In this document: positions 7,486 to 15,410 of the stretch, piece by piece
How the letters are laid out: each line of letters opens with the position of its first letter
Position numbering within the stretch: the stretch's first letter is position 1
From: Candidatus Zhuqueibacterota bacterium 4572_119
Lineage (GTDB): Bacteria > Zhuqueibacterota > Zhuqueibacteria > Thermofontimicrobiales > Thermofontimicrobiaceae
Length of the DNA stretch: 30,031 nt
Reading direction: 5' to 3'
NCBI GenBank assembly: GCA_002084535.1
Contig: NBLI01000041.1
Location: forward strand, 1 to 30,031
Position numbers and translations under genes: made by a program
The notes under the pieces: generated by a model
The model's database searches: none
What the model saw: only the letters and a program-made list of their open reading frames with translations
What the model was told of the DNA's origin: nothing

Positions 7486-9417
7486 ATGGCTCAAATATCG
7501 TTAGCCATCCAACAGGGAGCGCGTGCGTTTCTTAAAAGAGAATACATATATGTCTCAATTGTTGTGGTTGTTATCGCTGTGTTAATTGCCGCAGCACCTT
7601 TTTTAACTGAAGTTGAACTCGGTTGGAAAACGTCTGTAGCGTTTATCGGTGGCGCGCTTGTTTCTGCTTTAGCCGGATACATTGGCATGAGCATCGCAAC
7701 AAAAGCAAACGCGCGTACAACGCAGGGGGCAATCACCGGAGGTATTAAAGGGGCGTTGAGTATTGCAATCAGCGGTGGCGCGGTTATGGGGATGAGTGTT
7801 GTTGGATTAGCGCTTTTGGGTTTGAGTATATTTTTTATCGTTTTTGATGGTGAACCAACAATAATTAATGGTTACGCCATGGGTGCGAGTCTGGTTGCTC
7901 TGTTTGCGAGAAGTGGTGGTGGGATTTTTACAAAAGGCGCTGATATGGGCGCGGATTTAGTGGGCAAAGTAGAAGCCGGAATCCCTGAAGATGATCCCCG
8001 GAACCCGGCTGTAATCGCCGATAATGTGGGGGATAATGTTGGTGATGTTGCCGGACTTGGCGCGGATTTGTTGGAATCCTATGTTGAATCCATTATCGCT
8101 GCAATGGCGATTGCGGCAACCCTTGGAATCGCGGCACCCCAATTAAAAACTCTCCCATTATCTATTGCCAGCGCTGGAATTATTTCTTCAATATTGGGGG
8201 TAATGTTTGTCAGGATTGTGGGAAGAAAAAATCCGCAGTCAGCGCTGATGGGTGGAACATATTTAAGTGCCGGTTTAACCGCGCTGGCTACCTTTTTTAT
8301 CGTAAAATATCAGGGCGTTAGTTTTGAGGTAATGACAGACCAGGACACGATTGAAAAATTTTCTGTGATGGGACCGTTCTTTGCCACAATTTGCGGTATC
8401 GTTTCTGGTGTAATTGTTGGTTTTACCAGCGAATATTTTACATCAAAGAAATATAAACCAGTGCGTCAATTAGCTGAGGATTCCCAAAGTGGCGCGGCGA
8501 TCACCGTGACCAGTGGTATGTCTGTGGGAATGGCATCCACCGCGATACCGGTTATTGTGCTCGGTATTGCTGTTGTTTTGGCAAACTATTATGCTGGAAT
8601 TTATGGCGTTGCACTGGCTGCTTTTGGTATGTTAGCGACTACTGGTGTCATTGTCGCTGTTGATTCTTATGGGCCGATTGCGGATAACGCCGGAGGTATT
8701 GCCGAGATGGCAAATCTCGATCCTTCAGTCAGAGAAGTAACGGACAACCTCGATGCAGTAGGAAACACTACAGCCGCGATTGGCAAAGGTTTCGCTATTG
8801 GCTCGGCAGCATTTGCCGCGTTGGGTTTGTTGGCTGCGTATATGAAATCCGCAGATGTTGGCGTGGCTGATATAAAAGAACCAAAGGTTTTAATGGGACT
8901 GCTCATTGGTGGCATGTTGCCGTTCTTGTTTTCTTCTCTTTTGTTTAAAGCGGTTAGCAATTCCGCGTTTAAAATGATTGCGGAAGTAAGAAGGCAGTTC
9001 AAAGAGATTCCCGGATTGTTTGAGGGAAAAGCATTACCTGACTCAGCAAGGTGCGTTGATATTTCTACTGTTGGCGCGATTAACGGGATGTTGTTACCGG
9101 GCGGGATCGCGATAGCAGCGCCTGTGCTGGTTGGTTTGTTTTTGGGAAAAGAAACTTTGGCGGGAATGCTTGTCGGGGCTTTGGTTACCGGGCTTATGCT
9201 GGGTATTCAAATGGCAAATTCCGGTGGCGCGATGGACAATGCCAAAAAGTATATAGAGGAAGGAAATTTTGGAGGAAAAGGATCAGAAACTCATAAAGCT
9301 GCTGTGGTTGGAGATACGGTTGGTGATCCTTTGAAAGACACAGTAGGTCCTTCAATAAATATTTTAATAAAATTAATGAGCGTCATATCTTTGGTGTTGG
9401 CGCCCTTATTTAAATAA
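7486..9417 (+). CDS. hppA: Membrane-bound K+-dependent pyrophosphatase (H+ or Na+ pump), N-terminus apparently truncated
   Basis: This is an ion pump of about 15 membrane helices that uses pyrophosphate hydrolysis to export H+ or Na+. The 643 visible residues carry all catalytic motifs: GADMGADLVGKVE (about residue 152), DDPRNPAVIADNVGDNVGD, DSYGPIADNAGG, GNTTAAIGKGFAIGSA (about 427) and HKAAVVGDTVGDPLKDTVGPS near the end. Ala rather than Lys after GNTTA places it in the K+-dependent subfamily. The ATG at 7486 is only a fallback. In frame upstream, 7450-7485 reads LILDILKKDIGNER, which matches the conserved stretch before QISLAIQQGA, yet the frame hits TGA at 7411 with no start codon between. 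Most of the first membrane helix is therefore missing. It precedes rpsF by 25 bases. Confidence 0.93.
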   Translation: MAQISLAIQQGARAFLKREYIYVSIVVVVIAVLIAAAPFLTEVELGWKTSVAFIGGALVSALAGYIGMSIATKANARTTQGAITGGIKGALSIAISGGAVMGMSVVGLALLGLSIFFIVFDGEPTIINGYAMGASLVALFARSGGGIFTKGADMGADLVGKVEAGIPEDDPRNPAVIADNVGDNVGDVAGLGADLLESYVESIIAAMAIAATLGIAAPQLKTLPLSIASAGIISSILGVMFVRIVGRKNPQSALMGGTYLSAGLTALATFFIVKYQGVSFEVMTDQDTIEKFSVMGPFFATICGIVSGVIVGFTSEYFTSKKYKPVRQLAEDSQSGAAITVTSGMSVGMASTAIPVIVLGIAVVLANYYAGIYGVALAAFGMLATTGVIVAVDSYGPIADNAGGIAEMANLDPSVREVTDNLDAVGNTTAAIGKGFAIGSAAFAALGLLAAYMKSADVGVADIKEPKVLMGLLIGGMLPFLFSSLLFKAVSNSAFKMIAEVRRQFKEIPGLFEGKALPDSARCVDISTVGAINGMLLPGGIAIAAPVLVGLFLGKETLAGMLVGALVTGLMLGIQMANSGGAMDNAKKYIEEGNFGGKGSETHKAAVVGDTVGDPLKDTVGPSINILIKLMSVISLVLAPLFK

Positions 9418-9442
9418 ATGGAAACAGGAGGCTAAGTTAATT

Positions 9443-9934
9443 TTGAGAACTTATCAATCTATAGTTGTAATCGATTCTTTGCTTAAGAGTGAAGAGATCG
9501 ATGGAATTATCGAAAAAGTAGAACGAATTATTAGCAATAACGGTGGAAAGATTAACGAATTAGACCGTTGGGGAAAGAAACGCCTGGCTTACGAGATCAA
9601 AAAACGCCAGTATGGATATTATGTGGAATTCCTCTTCGACGCGCCGAATAATTTGATAAGCGTGCTGGATCGCGAATATGGGTTGGATGAAAATATTTTG
9701 CGCTATCTCACTATTCATTTAAACGCAAGAGCATTGGAGCAGCGGGAACAAGAAAAACTAAAACGCACGCAGGAAAAAAAGGTGCCAGAAGAAAAGGAAG
9801 ATAAAGTGGACGACGCGCCAGCTTTGGAAGAAAAAAAGCCGGCAACTGATGCCCTTGCCGATGCAGAAGAAGAGTCCTCGGAAGAATCAATTGTTGAACC
9901 AGAAGACGATGAGTCTTTGAGCAAAGATGAATAA
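9443..9934 (+). CDS. rpsF: 30S ribosomal protein S6 with acidic C-terminal extension
   Basis: S6 binds 16S rRNA in the platform of the small subunit together with S18, encoded two genes downstream. Residues 1-97 form the single ferredoxin-like domain (RTYQSIVVIDSLLKSEEIDGIIEKVERII, RWGKKRLAYEIKKRQYGYYVEFLFDA, LDREYGLDENILRYLTI). Residues 98-163 are a charged, low-complexity tail rich in Glu and Lys, longer than the usual S6. The start is TTG at 9443, supported by AGGAGG at 9426-9431 with an 11-base gap and by the family opening MRTYQ. It starts the classical rpsF-ssb-rpsR-rplI operon. Confidence 0.95.
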   Translation: MRTYQSIVVIDSLLKSEEIDGIIEKVERIISNNGGKINELDRWGKKRLAYEIKKRQYGYYVEFLFDAPNNLISVLDREYGLDENILRYLTIHLNARALEQREQEKLKRTQEKKVPEEKEDKVDDAPALEEKKPATDALADAEEESSEESIVEPEDDESLSKDE

Positions 9935-9988
9935 AATAAGCTTGATGAAAATACTGATAATTTATTAATATGCAGAAAGAGGATCTTA

Positions 9989-10374
9989 ATGATGGCAAAT
10001 TTAAAGATGCCAGACATTAATAACATTTTAATAGCTGGTAATTTAACATGTGATCCATCATTTAGAAAGACGACAAATGGCACTCCGGTGGCGAATTTTT
10101 TTATCGCTTCCAATCGAAAATTTAAAGATAACAACGGTCAATGGAGAGAAAACGTGTGCTATATCGGTGTTGTAGCCTGGTATAAATTGGCGGAAAGTTG
10201 TTATGAAAACATCAAAAAAGGTAGTGCTGTAATAGTTGATGGTGAACTTCAGAGTCGAAGCTGGAGAAATGATGACGGAAGAAGGAAAACAAGGCTGGCG
10301 AAGAAAAAGAGTTCGATTATAATGCAGAAGAAAAAAAAGATTATGATTTTGGATATAGTGATCTGGATCTTTAA
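9989..10374 (+). pseudogene. ssb: Single-stranded DNA-binding protein, frameshifted with internal loss
   Basis: Residues 1 to about 97 are a clear SSB OB fold (NNILIAGNLTCDPSFRKTTNGTPVANFFIASNRKF, ENVCYIGVVAWYKLAESCYENIKKGSAVIVDGELQSRSW). After NDDGRRK the frame turns into basic nonsense and stops at 10381. One frame over, the acidic SSB tail is present: GEEKEFDYNAEEKKDYDFG, then YSDLDL, ending at TAA 10372-10374. The last OB strand (the usual VVEIRA..IQFL) is absent from both frames, so bases were lost near 10280-10295 and the frame changed with them. SSB is normally essential and protects ssDNA in replication and repair. Either the gene is dead and another ssb exists, or this junction is an assembly error. 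It lies where expected, between rpsF and rpsR. Confidence 0.88.
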
Positions 10375-10428
10375 CTTTTAATAATAACTATTTGAAGGTC
10401 TATAGTAAAGAAAAAGGAATTCATTACC

Positions 10429-10650
10429 ATGATGAAGAAAAAAAGAATATGTCGCTTTTGCGAAGACAATGTAAATTATATTGATTTCAGTGATGAACGA
10501 AAACTGATGCGTTTTACCACGGAACAGGGAAAAATTATCCCCAAAAGGACTTCTGGTACGTGCGCGAAACATCAAAGACAATTAGTCAGGGCGATTAACC
10601 GCGCCAGACATTTGGCTTTAATTCCATACATTTCTGAAATGACAAGATAG
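10429..10650 (+). CDS. rpsR: 30S ribosomal protein S18
   Basis: This is a small-subunit protein of 73 aa that forms a pair with S6 on the 16S rRNA platform. It keeps the N-terminal CRFC pair (C8, C11) often found in zinc-type S18, then IDFSDERKLMRFTTEQGKIIPKRTSGTCAKHQRQLVRAINRARHLALIPY split by no gaps. This is the complete family core. Two ATG codons are adjacent (10429 and 10432) and either could be used; AAGG lies 12-15 bases upstream. It is 47-54 bases after the broken ssb and 33 bases before rplI, inside the same operon. Confidence 0.97.
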   Translation: MMKKKRICRFCEDNVNYIDFSDERKLMRFTTEQGKIIPKRTSGTCAKHQRQLVRAINRARHLALIPYISEMTR

Positions 10651-10683
10651 CTTGAATTTTCAAAGTTTTGAAGGATTATAAAA

Positions 10684-11127
10684 ATGAAAATAATATTGTG
10701 TAAAGATTATGAATCATTGGGAAAAGCCGGTGATGTGGTAACTGTTAAAGATGGATTTGCGAGAAATTTATTGATTCCAAAGGGTATTGCTTTAAAGGCA
10801 GACAAGACCAATATTCAGCGTTTGGAAAACGAGAAAAAACATCAAGAGCTAAAAATCAGTAAAGATAAAAAAGAAGCCGAATTATTGGCGGAAGAATTGA
10901 ATAAAATTTCCTGCACTGCGACGGTCACTGTGGGTGAGGAAGACAAAATATTTGGCTCCATCACGACACAGAATATTGCTGACCTTCTCAAAGAAAAAGG
11001 ATTTGAGATTGATCGGAAGAAAATAGTGCTCCAGGACCCGATTAAAGCGCTTGGAATTTATGAAGTGCCGATAAAGATACACCCTGAAGTTGAATCAAAA
11101 ATAAAACTTTGGGTAGTTAAGGAATAG
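10684..11127 (+). CDS. rplI: 50S ribosomal protein L9
   Basis: L9 binds 23S rRNA near the L1 stalk and reaches toward the neighbouring ribosome. At 147 aa it is full length: an N-terminal rRNA-binding domain (MKIILCKDYESLGKAGDVVTVKDGFARNLLIPKGIA split over residues 1-38), the long connecting helix (about 40-75; EKKHQELKISKDKKEAELLAEEL) and a C-terminal domain with GEEDKIFGSITTQNIADLL and the closing VPIKIHPEVESKIKLWVV. AAGGA precedes the ATG by about nine bases. It is the last gene of the rpsF operon; a terminator-like hairpin follows 195 bases later. Confidence 0.97.
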   Translation: MKIILCKDYESLGKAGDVVTVKDGFARNLLIPKGIALKADKTNIQRLENEKKHQELKISKDKKEAELLAEELNKISCTATVTVGEEDKIFGSITTQNIADLLKEKGFEIDRKKIVLQDPIKALGIYEVPIKIHPEVESKIKLWVVKE

Positions 11128-11321
11128 TTTTTTAGAGGCATTGCAAATAAGGATAAAGCCGTTTATTTACAGTACCATTGAGAGAAATCAGATGTTTTGT
11201 GCATTTGCAATCACTTATGGCATGGGGCTATTTGTTCAATTCGAAAACAGACTGGCTTTTCAATGTGGTCGGGAAGTATGCAAAGTTACTTTTTGAAATT
11301 TAGGATATCGATTTGTCAAAG

Positions 11322-11348
11322 GCTGATAATTTTTAGCAGCTCTTTTTT
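11322..11348 (+). terminator. Probable intrinsic terminator of the ribosomal operon
   Basis: GCTG (11322-11325) pairs with CAGC (11337-11340). Inside, one A-G mismatch is followed by TAA/TTA pairing around a TTT loop, and directly after the stem comes TCTTTTTT. It is 195 bases beyond rplI and 47 bases before the next promoter-like motif, a sensible boundary. The bases between (11128-11321) hold no gene, only a 9-base inverted repeat ATTGCAAAT (11140-11148) / ATTTGCAAT (11203-11211). Confidence 0.5.
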
Positions 11349-11394
11349 GTTTAATTTACAATAAAATAGATATTGTAATTAAAATAAAAAAGTA

Positions 11395-11423
11395 TTGACT
11401 TTATTGAATTATTATATTAAATT
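11395..11423 (+). promoter_or_regulatory. Probable promoter, TTGACT-N17-TAAATT, for the zinc-ribbon/ybbR/tsaD unit
   Basis: TTGACT (11395-11400), 17 bases, TAAATT (11418-11423). Transcription would start near 11430, giving an 85-base leader before the strong GGGGAGG ribosome site of the zinc-ribbon gene. It has the same spacing and -10 box as the motifs at 3243, 15411 and 27035. Confidence 0.5.
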
Positions 11424-11514
11424 TTTAATTATGCGAAAAAACGAATTCGATATTTGCTGATAATGAACAGTTAAAAAACCAAGTTGCTAAATTGGTGAGG
11501 GGAGGTAACGATTA

Positions 11515-11706
11515 ATGGAAAATATGTACCCGGAGTGTTTGAAGTGTTCTAATGGCGTGTTGGTTCCTTTATCTGATTACGGACGAGAAGGCTCTTCCAT
11601 AAGGTACAAAGCCTGGGTCTGTACGAATCCTGAATGTGGATTCAATATTCGCATTGACAATGGTGAGGTAAGTTTTGGCAAAGTGATTAGTCAATCCGCA
11701 AAATAA
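11515..11706 (+). CDS. Small zinc-ribbon protein, function unknown
   Basis: This is a 63-aa protein that I do not recognise by name. Four cysteines are arranged as C8-x2-C11 and C36-x4-C41 (CLKC, CTNPEC), the pattern of a single rubredoxin-like or zinc-ribbon knuckle pair. Between them lies a polar loop (PLSDYGREGSS) and after them a short beta-like tail (GFNIRIDNGEVSFGKVI). There is no signal peptide or membrane segment, so it should be cytosolic. It has the best Shine-Dalgarno in the window (GGGGAGG, about 8 bases before the ATG), its own promoter-like motif and a strong terminator-like hairpin right after, so it may be made in quantity. Metal or nucleic-acid binding is inference from the cysteines only. 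Confidence 0.8.
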   Translation: MENMYPECLKCSNGVLVPLSDYGREGSSIRYKAWVCTNPECGFNIRIDNGEVSFGKVISQSAK

Positions 11707-11737
11707 GGACCAATCGCTTTTAATGAGTTTTTATTAT

Positions 11738-11775
11738 AAAGAGGGTAAAAGGAAGCCGTTCCTGATACCCTCTTT
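11738..11775 (+). terminator. Strong hairpin between the zinc-ribbon gene and ybbR (terminator or attenuator)
   Basis: AAAGAGGGTA (11738-11747) pairs perfectly with TACCCTCTTT (11766-11775). A 2x2 internal loop leads to AGGAA/TTCCT (11750-11754, 11759-11763) closed by the tetraloop GCCG. It ends with TCTTTCAATTT, so the 3' side is T-rich. It is 31 bases after the zinc-ribbon stop and only 17 bases before the ybbR start, with no new promoter between, so read-through would set ybbR and tsaD expression. Confidence 0.7.
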
Positions 11776-11792
11776 CAATTTGTAGCGGGATT

Positions 11793-12731
11793 ATGATTGT
11801 TCAGGAAAAAATATTTAATAATTTTAAATACAAAATTACGGTTGGATTTCTTGCCGTGCTCCTCTGGTTTTTTGTCAAAACGGAAGATAATTATCGATAT
11901 TCATTTAATGTTTCAACTGAAGTTGTAAACCTGGGGACAGACAGAGTAATAACAAACCAACTTCCAAAAAAAATCAAAGCGACATTTTGGGGTAAAGGGC
12001 GAACATTATTTACGGTGATGTTGCGCAATGATGTTTCATATATTCTGGATGTTGGAAAAATTGATGGTTCGGTCTTATTGCCACTTGATAAAAGCAACAT
12101 TAAACTTATGCGGACTACTGAAGTTGAAGCACTCAATATTGTTGAGCCCAAAGAAATTAAAATTGATATTGAAAAGTTGATTACCAAAAAGGTAGCAATC
12201 AGTAATAAGTCAAAGATTGAAACACTGCCCGGTTATACTGTTGTCGGCGATACAAAACTAATCCCTGACTCAGTGGAAATAATGGGCCCGAAATCAACAA
12301 TTAAATTGATATCGGAAGTTTCCACCCAGGATAAAACCTTTCGGAAAATAAAAAAGGATGTGGATAAAAAGGTGAGGTTAGTTGTCCCTGATATTCCGCA
12401 TGTTTCGTTAAATATAGAGCATGTCCAAGTTTTTGCTGATGTTCAAAAGCTAATGGAGAAACCCTTCCGGAACATTCCTGTTCAGGTTATAAATCCTCCT
12501 CCGGAAAATAACGCTATTGTTATTCCTTCGACGCTTTCCCTGGTTCTTGTAGGGGGAACAGATGTACTGTTAAATGTCAGCAGGGATGAAATAAAGGCTT
12601 ATATCGATTATGAAAAGGTAAAGTTATCAAAAGATAAAACTCATCCTGCATATATGATAATTCCTAAGGGTATTAGATCGCGGGATGTCTCGCCAACGCA
12701 TTTTAAAATTGTTGTCGTGAAAAAGAATTAA
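11793..12731 (+). CDS. YbbR-domain protein (CdaR-like), membrane anchored
   Basis: This is a 312-aa protein with one N-terminal membrane helix (about residues 13-29, YKITVGFLAVLLWFFVKTE) followed by tandem YbbR-type beta domains outside the membrane. Repeated cues are the opening Y-x-F-x-VxxEVVNL, the KIKATFWGKGR turn and PDSVEIMGPKSTIKLI, the last being the most typical YbbR phrase. In Firmicutes CdaR, with such repeats, regulates the c-di-AMP cyclase CdaA encoded beside it. No cdaA lies here, so a regulatory partner is not shown. The ATG at 11793 has a poor ribosome site and lies just after a strong hairpin. tsaD follows after 14 bases, likely on the same transcript. Confidence 0.75.
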   Translation: MIVQEKIFNNFKYKITVGFLAVLLWFFVKTEDNYRYSFNVSTEVVNLGTDRVITNQLPKKIKATFWGKGRTLFTVMLRNDVSYILDVGKIDGSVLLPLDKSNIKLMRTTEVEALNIVEPKEIKIDIEKLITKKVAISNKSKIETLPGYTVVGDTKLIPDSVEIMGPKSTIKLISEVSTQDKTFRKIKKDVDKKVRLVVPDIPHVSLNIEHVQVFADVQKLMEKPFRNIPVQVINPPPENNAIVIPSTLSLVLVGGTDVLLNVSRDEIKAYIDYEKVKLSKDKTHPAYMIIPKGIRSRDVSPTHFKIVVVKKN

Positions 12732-12745
12732 ATTGGAAATCAATT

Positions 12746-13738
12746 ATGACCATTTTGGGAATAGAAACGTCCTGCGATGAAACCGCGGCGGCAATATATA
12801 GCTCAAAAGGATTGCTGTCAAACATCGTTGCTTCACAAGCGGTACACGAGGAATTTGGTGGTGTGGTCCCTGAACTGGCGTCTCGAGAACATATCAGGGC
12901 GATTTTACCCATCATTAAACAGGCTCTGAAAGAAGCCAGGCTGGATTTAAAGGAAATCGATGGCATGGCTGTTACCCAGGGTCCCGGTTTGGCAGGATCA
13001 TTGCTTGTTGGTATAAATACAGCAAAGGCATTAGCTTACACATTAAAGCGCCCGCTTATTGGAATTAATCATATCGAAGGTCACATTTTTGCGATTAATT
13101 TATCTCATCAGGTTAAACCGCCGTTTATCTCTCTGGTTATTTCCGGCGGTCATACACAGTTGGTGTTGGTCAAAAATTTTGGTGAATACCAAATACTTGG
13201 AAAGACACAAGATGACGCGGCAGGTGAAGCTTTTGACAAAGTTGCCAAAATGATGGGGCTTGGTTATCCTGGCGGACCCGTCATTGATAGACTGGCTACA
13301 AACGGGAACGAGAACTTTGTCAATTTTCCTCGGGCGCTTCTTAAAAGTAAAAATTATAATTTTAGTTTCAGTGGATTAAAAACAGCCGTGCTGTATTATT
13401 TGAAAAGCATTTCTGAAGAACAACGAAAAAAGGATATGGTGGATATCGTTGCCAGTTTTCAGGCGGCATTGGCAGATGTCCTGATTAAAAAAACGATGTG
13501 GGCAGCCAATGAGAATAATATTCATCAAATTGTCCTGGCAGGAGGGGTGGCTCGTAACAATTATTTACGCGCGCGAATGAAAGCATCGGCAGAAAAAGAA
13601 AAAAAACACATACTGATCCCAGAGCCTATCTTCTGTACTGACAACGCCGCGATGATCGCCTGGGTTGGATATCAAAAACTCAAGCTTGGCACCCAATCAC
13701 CCCTTTCAATAGCGCCAATCGCAGGAATGAAGTTGTAA
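12746..13738 (+). CDS. tsaD: tRNA threonylcarbamoyladenosine synthase subunit TsaD
   Basis: TsaD is the catalytic transferase that attaches threonylcarbamoyl to A37 of ANN-decoding tRNAs, acting with TsaB and TsaE, both encoded later in this window. It has 330 aa, close to the usual length. ASKHA-fold motifs are complete: LGIETSCDETAAA at the start, HEEFGGVVPELASREH, VTQGPGLAGSLLVG, the metal ligands His109 and His113 in NHIEGHIFA, VISGGHTQLV, GEAFDKVAKMMGLGYPGGP, FSFSGLKTAV, VLAGGVARNNYLR and CTDNAAMIAW. The ATG is the family start, with GGAAA nine bases upstream inside a small AATTG/CAATT hairpin. It is followed by the DMT gene after 74 bases. Confidence 0.97.
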   Translation: MTILGIETSCDETAAAIYSSKGLLSNIVASQAVHEEFGGVVPELASREHIRAILPIIKQALKEARLDLKEIDGMAVTQGPGLAGSLLVGINTAKALAYTLKRPLIGINHIEGHIFAINLSHQVKPPFISLVISGGHTQLVLVKNFGEYQILGKTQDDAAGEAFDKVAKMMGLGYPGGPVIDRLATNGNENFVNFPRALLKSKNYNFSFSGLKTAVLYYLKSISEEQRKKDMVDIVASFQAALADVLIKKTMWAANENNIHQIVLAGGVARNNYLRARMKASAEKEKKHILIPEPIFCTDNAAMIAWVGYQKLKLGTQSPLSIAPIAGMKL

Positions 13739-13812
13739 TTGAATTGTTAAGTCATATCAAATATAAATGACAATCCGTCCTTTAATCCGAAAAACGCTAA
13801 AGAATACCAACA

Positions 13813-14595
13813 ATGCTTCCTCTTTTATTAACGATAATCTGCTCGACAAGTATCGCCTTAATCCTTAAGCAAAATGATGTACAAAAGGGAACTCCCATAG
13901 TTTTGCTTAATGCCAACTATTTTGTCGCCTTTTTAATTAGCGCTTTGTTTCTTATTTTTGAAAGTGAAACAAAGTTCTCCTTGTTTACATTTGTTTTCGG
14001 AATGCTGCTGGCTTTGATTTTTGTATTATCATTTTTTGCTTTTGCAAAAGCAGTTTCGTCGGCGGGTACCGCGCTTGCTTCATTGAGTTCGAGATTGTCA
14101 GTAATTGTTCCGGTAACTTTCTCAATGCTTTTTTTTTATGAAATACCAAACTCTTATCAAACCTTCGGGTTACTTTTTGCTTTAATGACAATTATCTTTT
14201 TTTATTTTTCGGTAAAGAATATGGCAGTTGGTAAATTCAAATCCGAGGGATACGTTTATCTGATTGCCGTACTTGAGAAACCTTTTTTCCTGTTTGTAAT
14301 ATTCTTTTTTTCTTTTCTTTATACATTGGCTTTGATATTTTCGAAAAAAGTAAAAATCAAAAAACCAGATTTTTATCGTGGAATGATTCTCGGTGTGCCA
14401 AACGTTTTCAGTACTTTTTTTCTGCTATCAGCCCTGGCGCGATTACCTGCAATCATTGTCTATCCTGTGGTGAATATAGGAATTATACTGTTAACAACTA
14501 TTTCGGCAGCGATTATTTGGAAGGAAAAATTAGATTCTTATGGGATTGGTGCGTTGACTTTTGGCGTGATCGCGATTGTGTTTTTAGGAATGTAA
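13813..14595 (+). CDS. DMT-superfamily (EamA-like) membrane protein, apparently short by about one helix
   Basis: This is an integral membrane protein of 260 aa with eight or nine hydrophobic segments in the two-repeat plan of drug/metabolite transporters. The first repeat runs from MLPLLLTIICSTSIALIL to about residue 137, the second ends in GIGALTFGVIAIVFLGM. In the second repeat, the polar helix start that normally precedes the FxFxxF segment is missing: GYVYLIAV runs directly into LEKPFFLFVIFFF (near 14268-14275). I expect some 20-30 more residues there, so an in-frame loss is suspected by comparison with family layout. The substrate is unknown. It converges with the S4 gene, 21 bases between stops. 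Confidence 0.75.
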   Translation: MLPLLLTIICSTSIALILKQNDVQKGTPIVLLNANYFVAFLISALFLIFESETKFSLFTFVFGMLLALIFVLSFFAFAKAVSSAGTALASLSSRLSVIVPVTFSMLFFYEIPNSYQTFGLLFALMTIIFFYFSVKNMAVGKFKSEGYVYLIAVLEKPFFLFVIFFFSFLYTLALIFSKKVKIKKPDFYRGMILGVPNVFSTFFLLSALARLPAIIVYPVVNIGIILLTTISAAIIWKEKLDSYGIGALTFGVIAIVFLGM

Positions 14596-14616
14596 TGTGG
14601 AAAGAAGCACTTTTCG

Positions 14617-15033
14617 CTAATTTACAGCGTCATTATTGTTTCGAAATTTTTCCATATCCCGTCGTTCTTTTTTTGTGGGACGTCCTTTATATTTTGGACG
14701 GCTGGTGCTGGCGGCTTTATAAAATAAGCCACGAATGTCTTCTGCTTCTTTCTCTTCTGATGTCATTTCATGTTCGTGGTACAAAAGTTTCGCATCGGCA
14801 GCTTTTATGCTTTTTCCAACAATATCAAGTATGTCTAATTTTCTTTTTCGCCACTTCATTTTGATGGTAATGGTGTCGCCTATTTTTACTATTTTTGAAG
14901 CTTTGGCGGACTGGTCATTAACTTTGATTCTCCCCTGCAAACAGGCGTCGGCTGCTTTTGATCTTGTTTTAAAAATGAGAGCGATTTTTAACCATTTATC
15001 AAGGCGAAGGGTTTTTTCTTGACTGTTTTTCAT
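14617..15033 (-). CDS. S4-domain RNA-binding protein (Hsp15/RqcP-like)
   Basis: This is a 138-aa protein whose residues 8-65 form an S4 domain (LRLDKWLKIALIFKTRSKAADAC, GRIKVNDQSAKASKIVKIGDTITI). A basic region (MKWRKRKLDIL), an acidic linker (EHEMTSEEKEAEDIRG) and a basic tail (RPKYKGRPTKKERRDMEKFRNN) follow. This layout matches Hsp15 (HslR), which rescues or recycles stalled 50S-peptidyl-tRNA complexes; RqcP in Firmicutes is shorter. Binding to rRNA or tRNA on the large subunit is inference from family. The ATG at 15033 gives the normal distance to the RLDKWL motif, although I see no good ribosome site. It stands alone on the minus strand between two plus-strand units. Confidence 0.82.
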   Translation of the reverse strand: MKNSQEKTLRLDKWLKIALIFKTRSKAADACLQGRIKVNDQSAKASKIVKIGDTITIKMKWRKRKLDILDIVGKSIKAADAKLLYHEHEMTSEEKEAEDIRGLFYKAASTSRPKYKGRPTKKERRDMEKFRNNNDAVN

Positions 15034-15410
15034 GAAAGAGTTTTATCGTTTAAAAATGAGTTCTATTCTGAATTCCATCCATAATAACAACAGTGAAAAC
15101 AGAGAATAAATAGTACAACAAAAAAATATCGACCGATTTTTTCGGATGGAGGCGAAAATCTTGATTAAATAGGATAGCAAAATAATTAAAAATATACAAA
15201 GAGTTTTTCAAACAAACAATAAAAAACTTGGATGAAAAGTAATACCTCGCTTACCGGTGGTGGACAGAGATGTCGTACATTTCAAAAATGTAGATAATGC
15301 ATCACTTAACAAATATAATTATTGAAGCTATGAACATGACTAATTATTACAATTTCAAGTATGCGACGTTTTGAATACTCCATAACTGATGTTTTACGAT
15401 GAAAATTTAA
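15034..15410 (+). other. Gene-free region with one hairpin
   Basis: There is no credible reading frame in these 377 AT-rich bases. TACATTT-CAA-AAATGTA (15276-15292) forms a perfect 7-bp stem, and CCGA-TTTT-TCGG (near 15130) a weak one. The region separates the minus-strand S4 gene from the plus-strand secreted-protease unit, so it should hold both promoters; only the plus-strand one is recognisable. Confidence 0.4.

Noticed and set aside
9715..10134. Minus-strand open frame of 139 codons across rpsF and ssb
   Set aside because: Low-complexity Ser/Ala/Phe content is the mirror of the acidic S6 tail; it has no family features.
10280..10380. Programmed frameshift in ssb
   Set aside because: A simple slip would not restore the missing last OB strand, which is absent in all frames; a deletion explains the data better.
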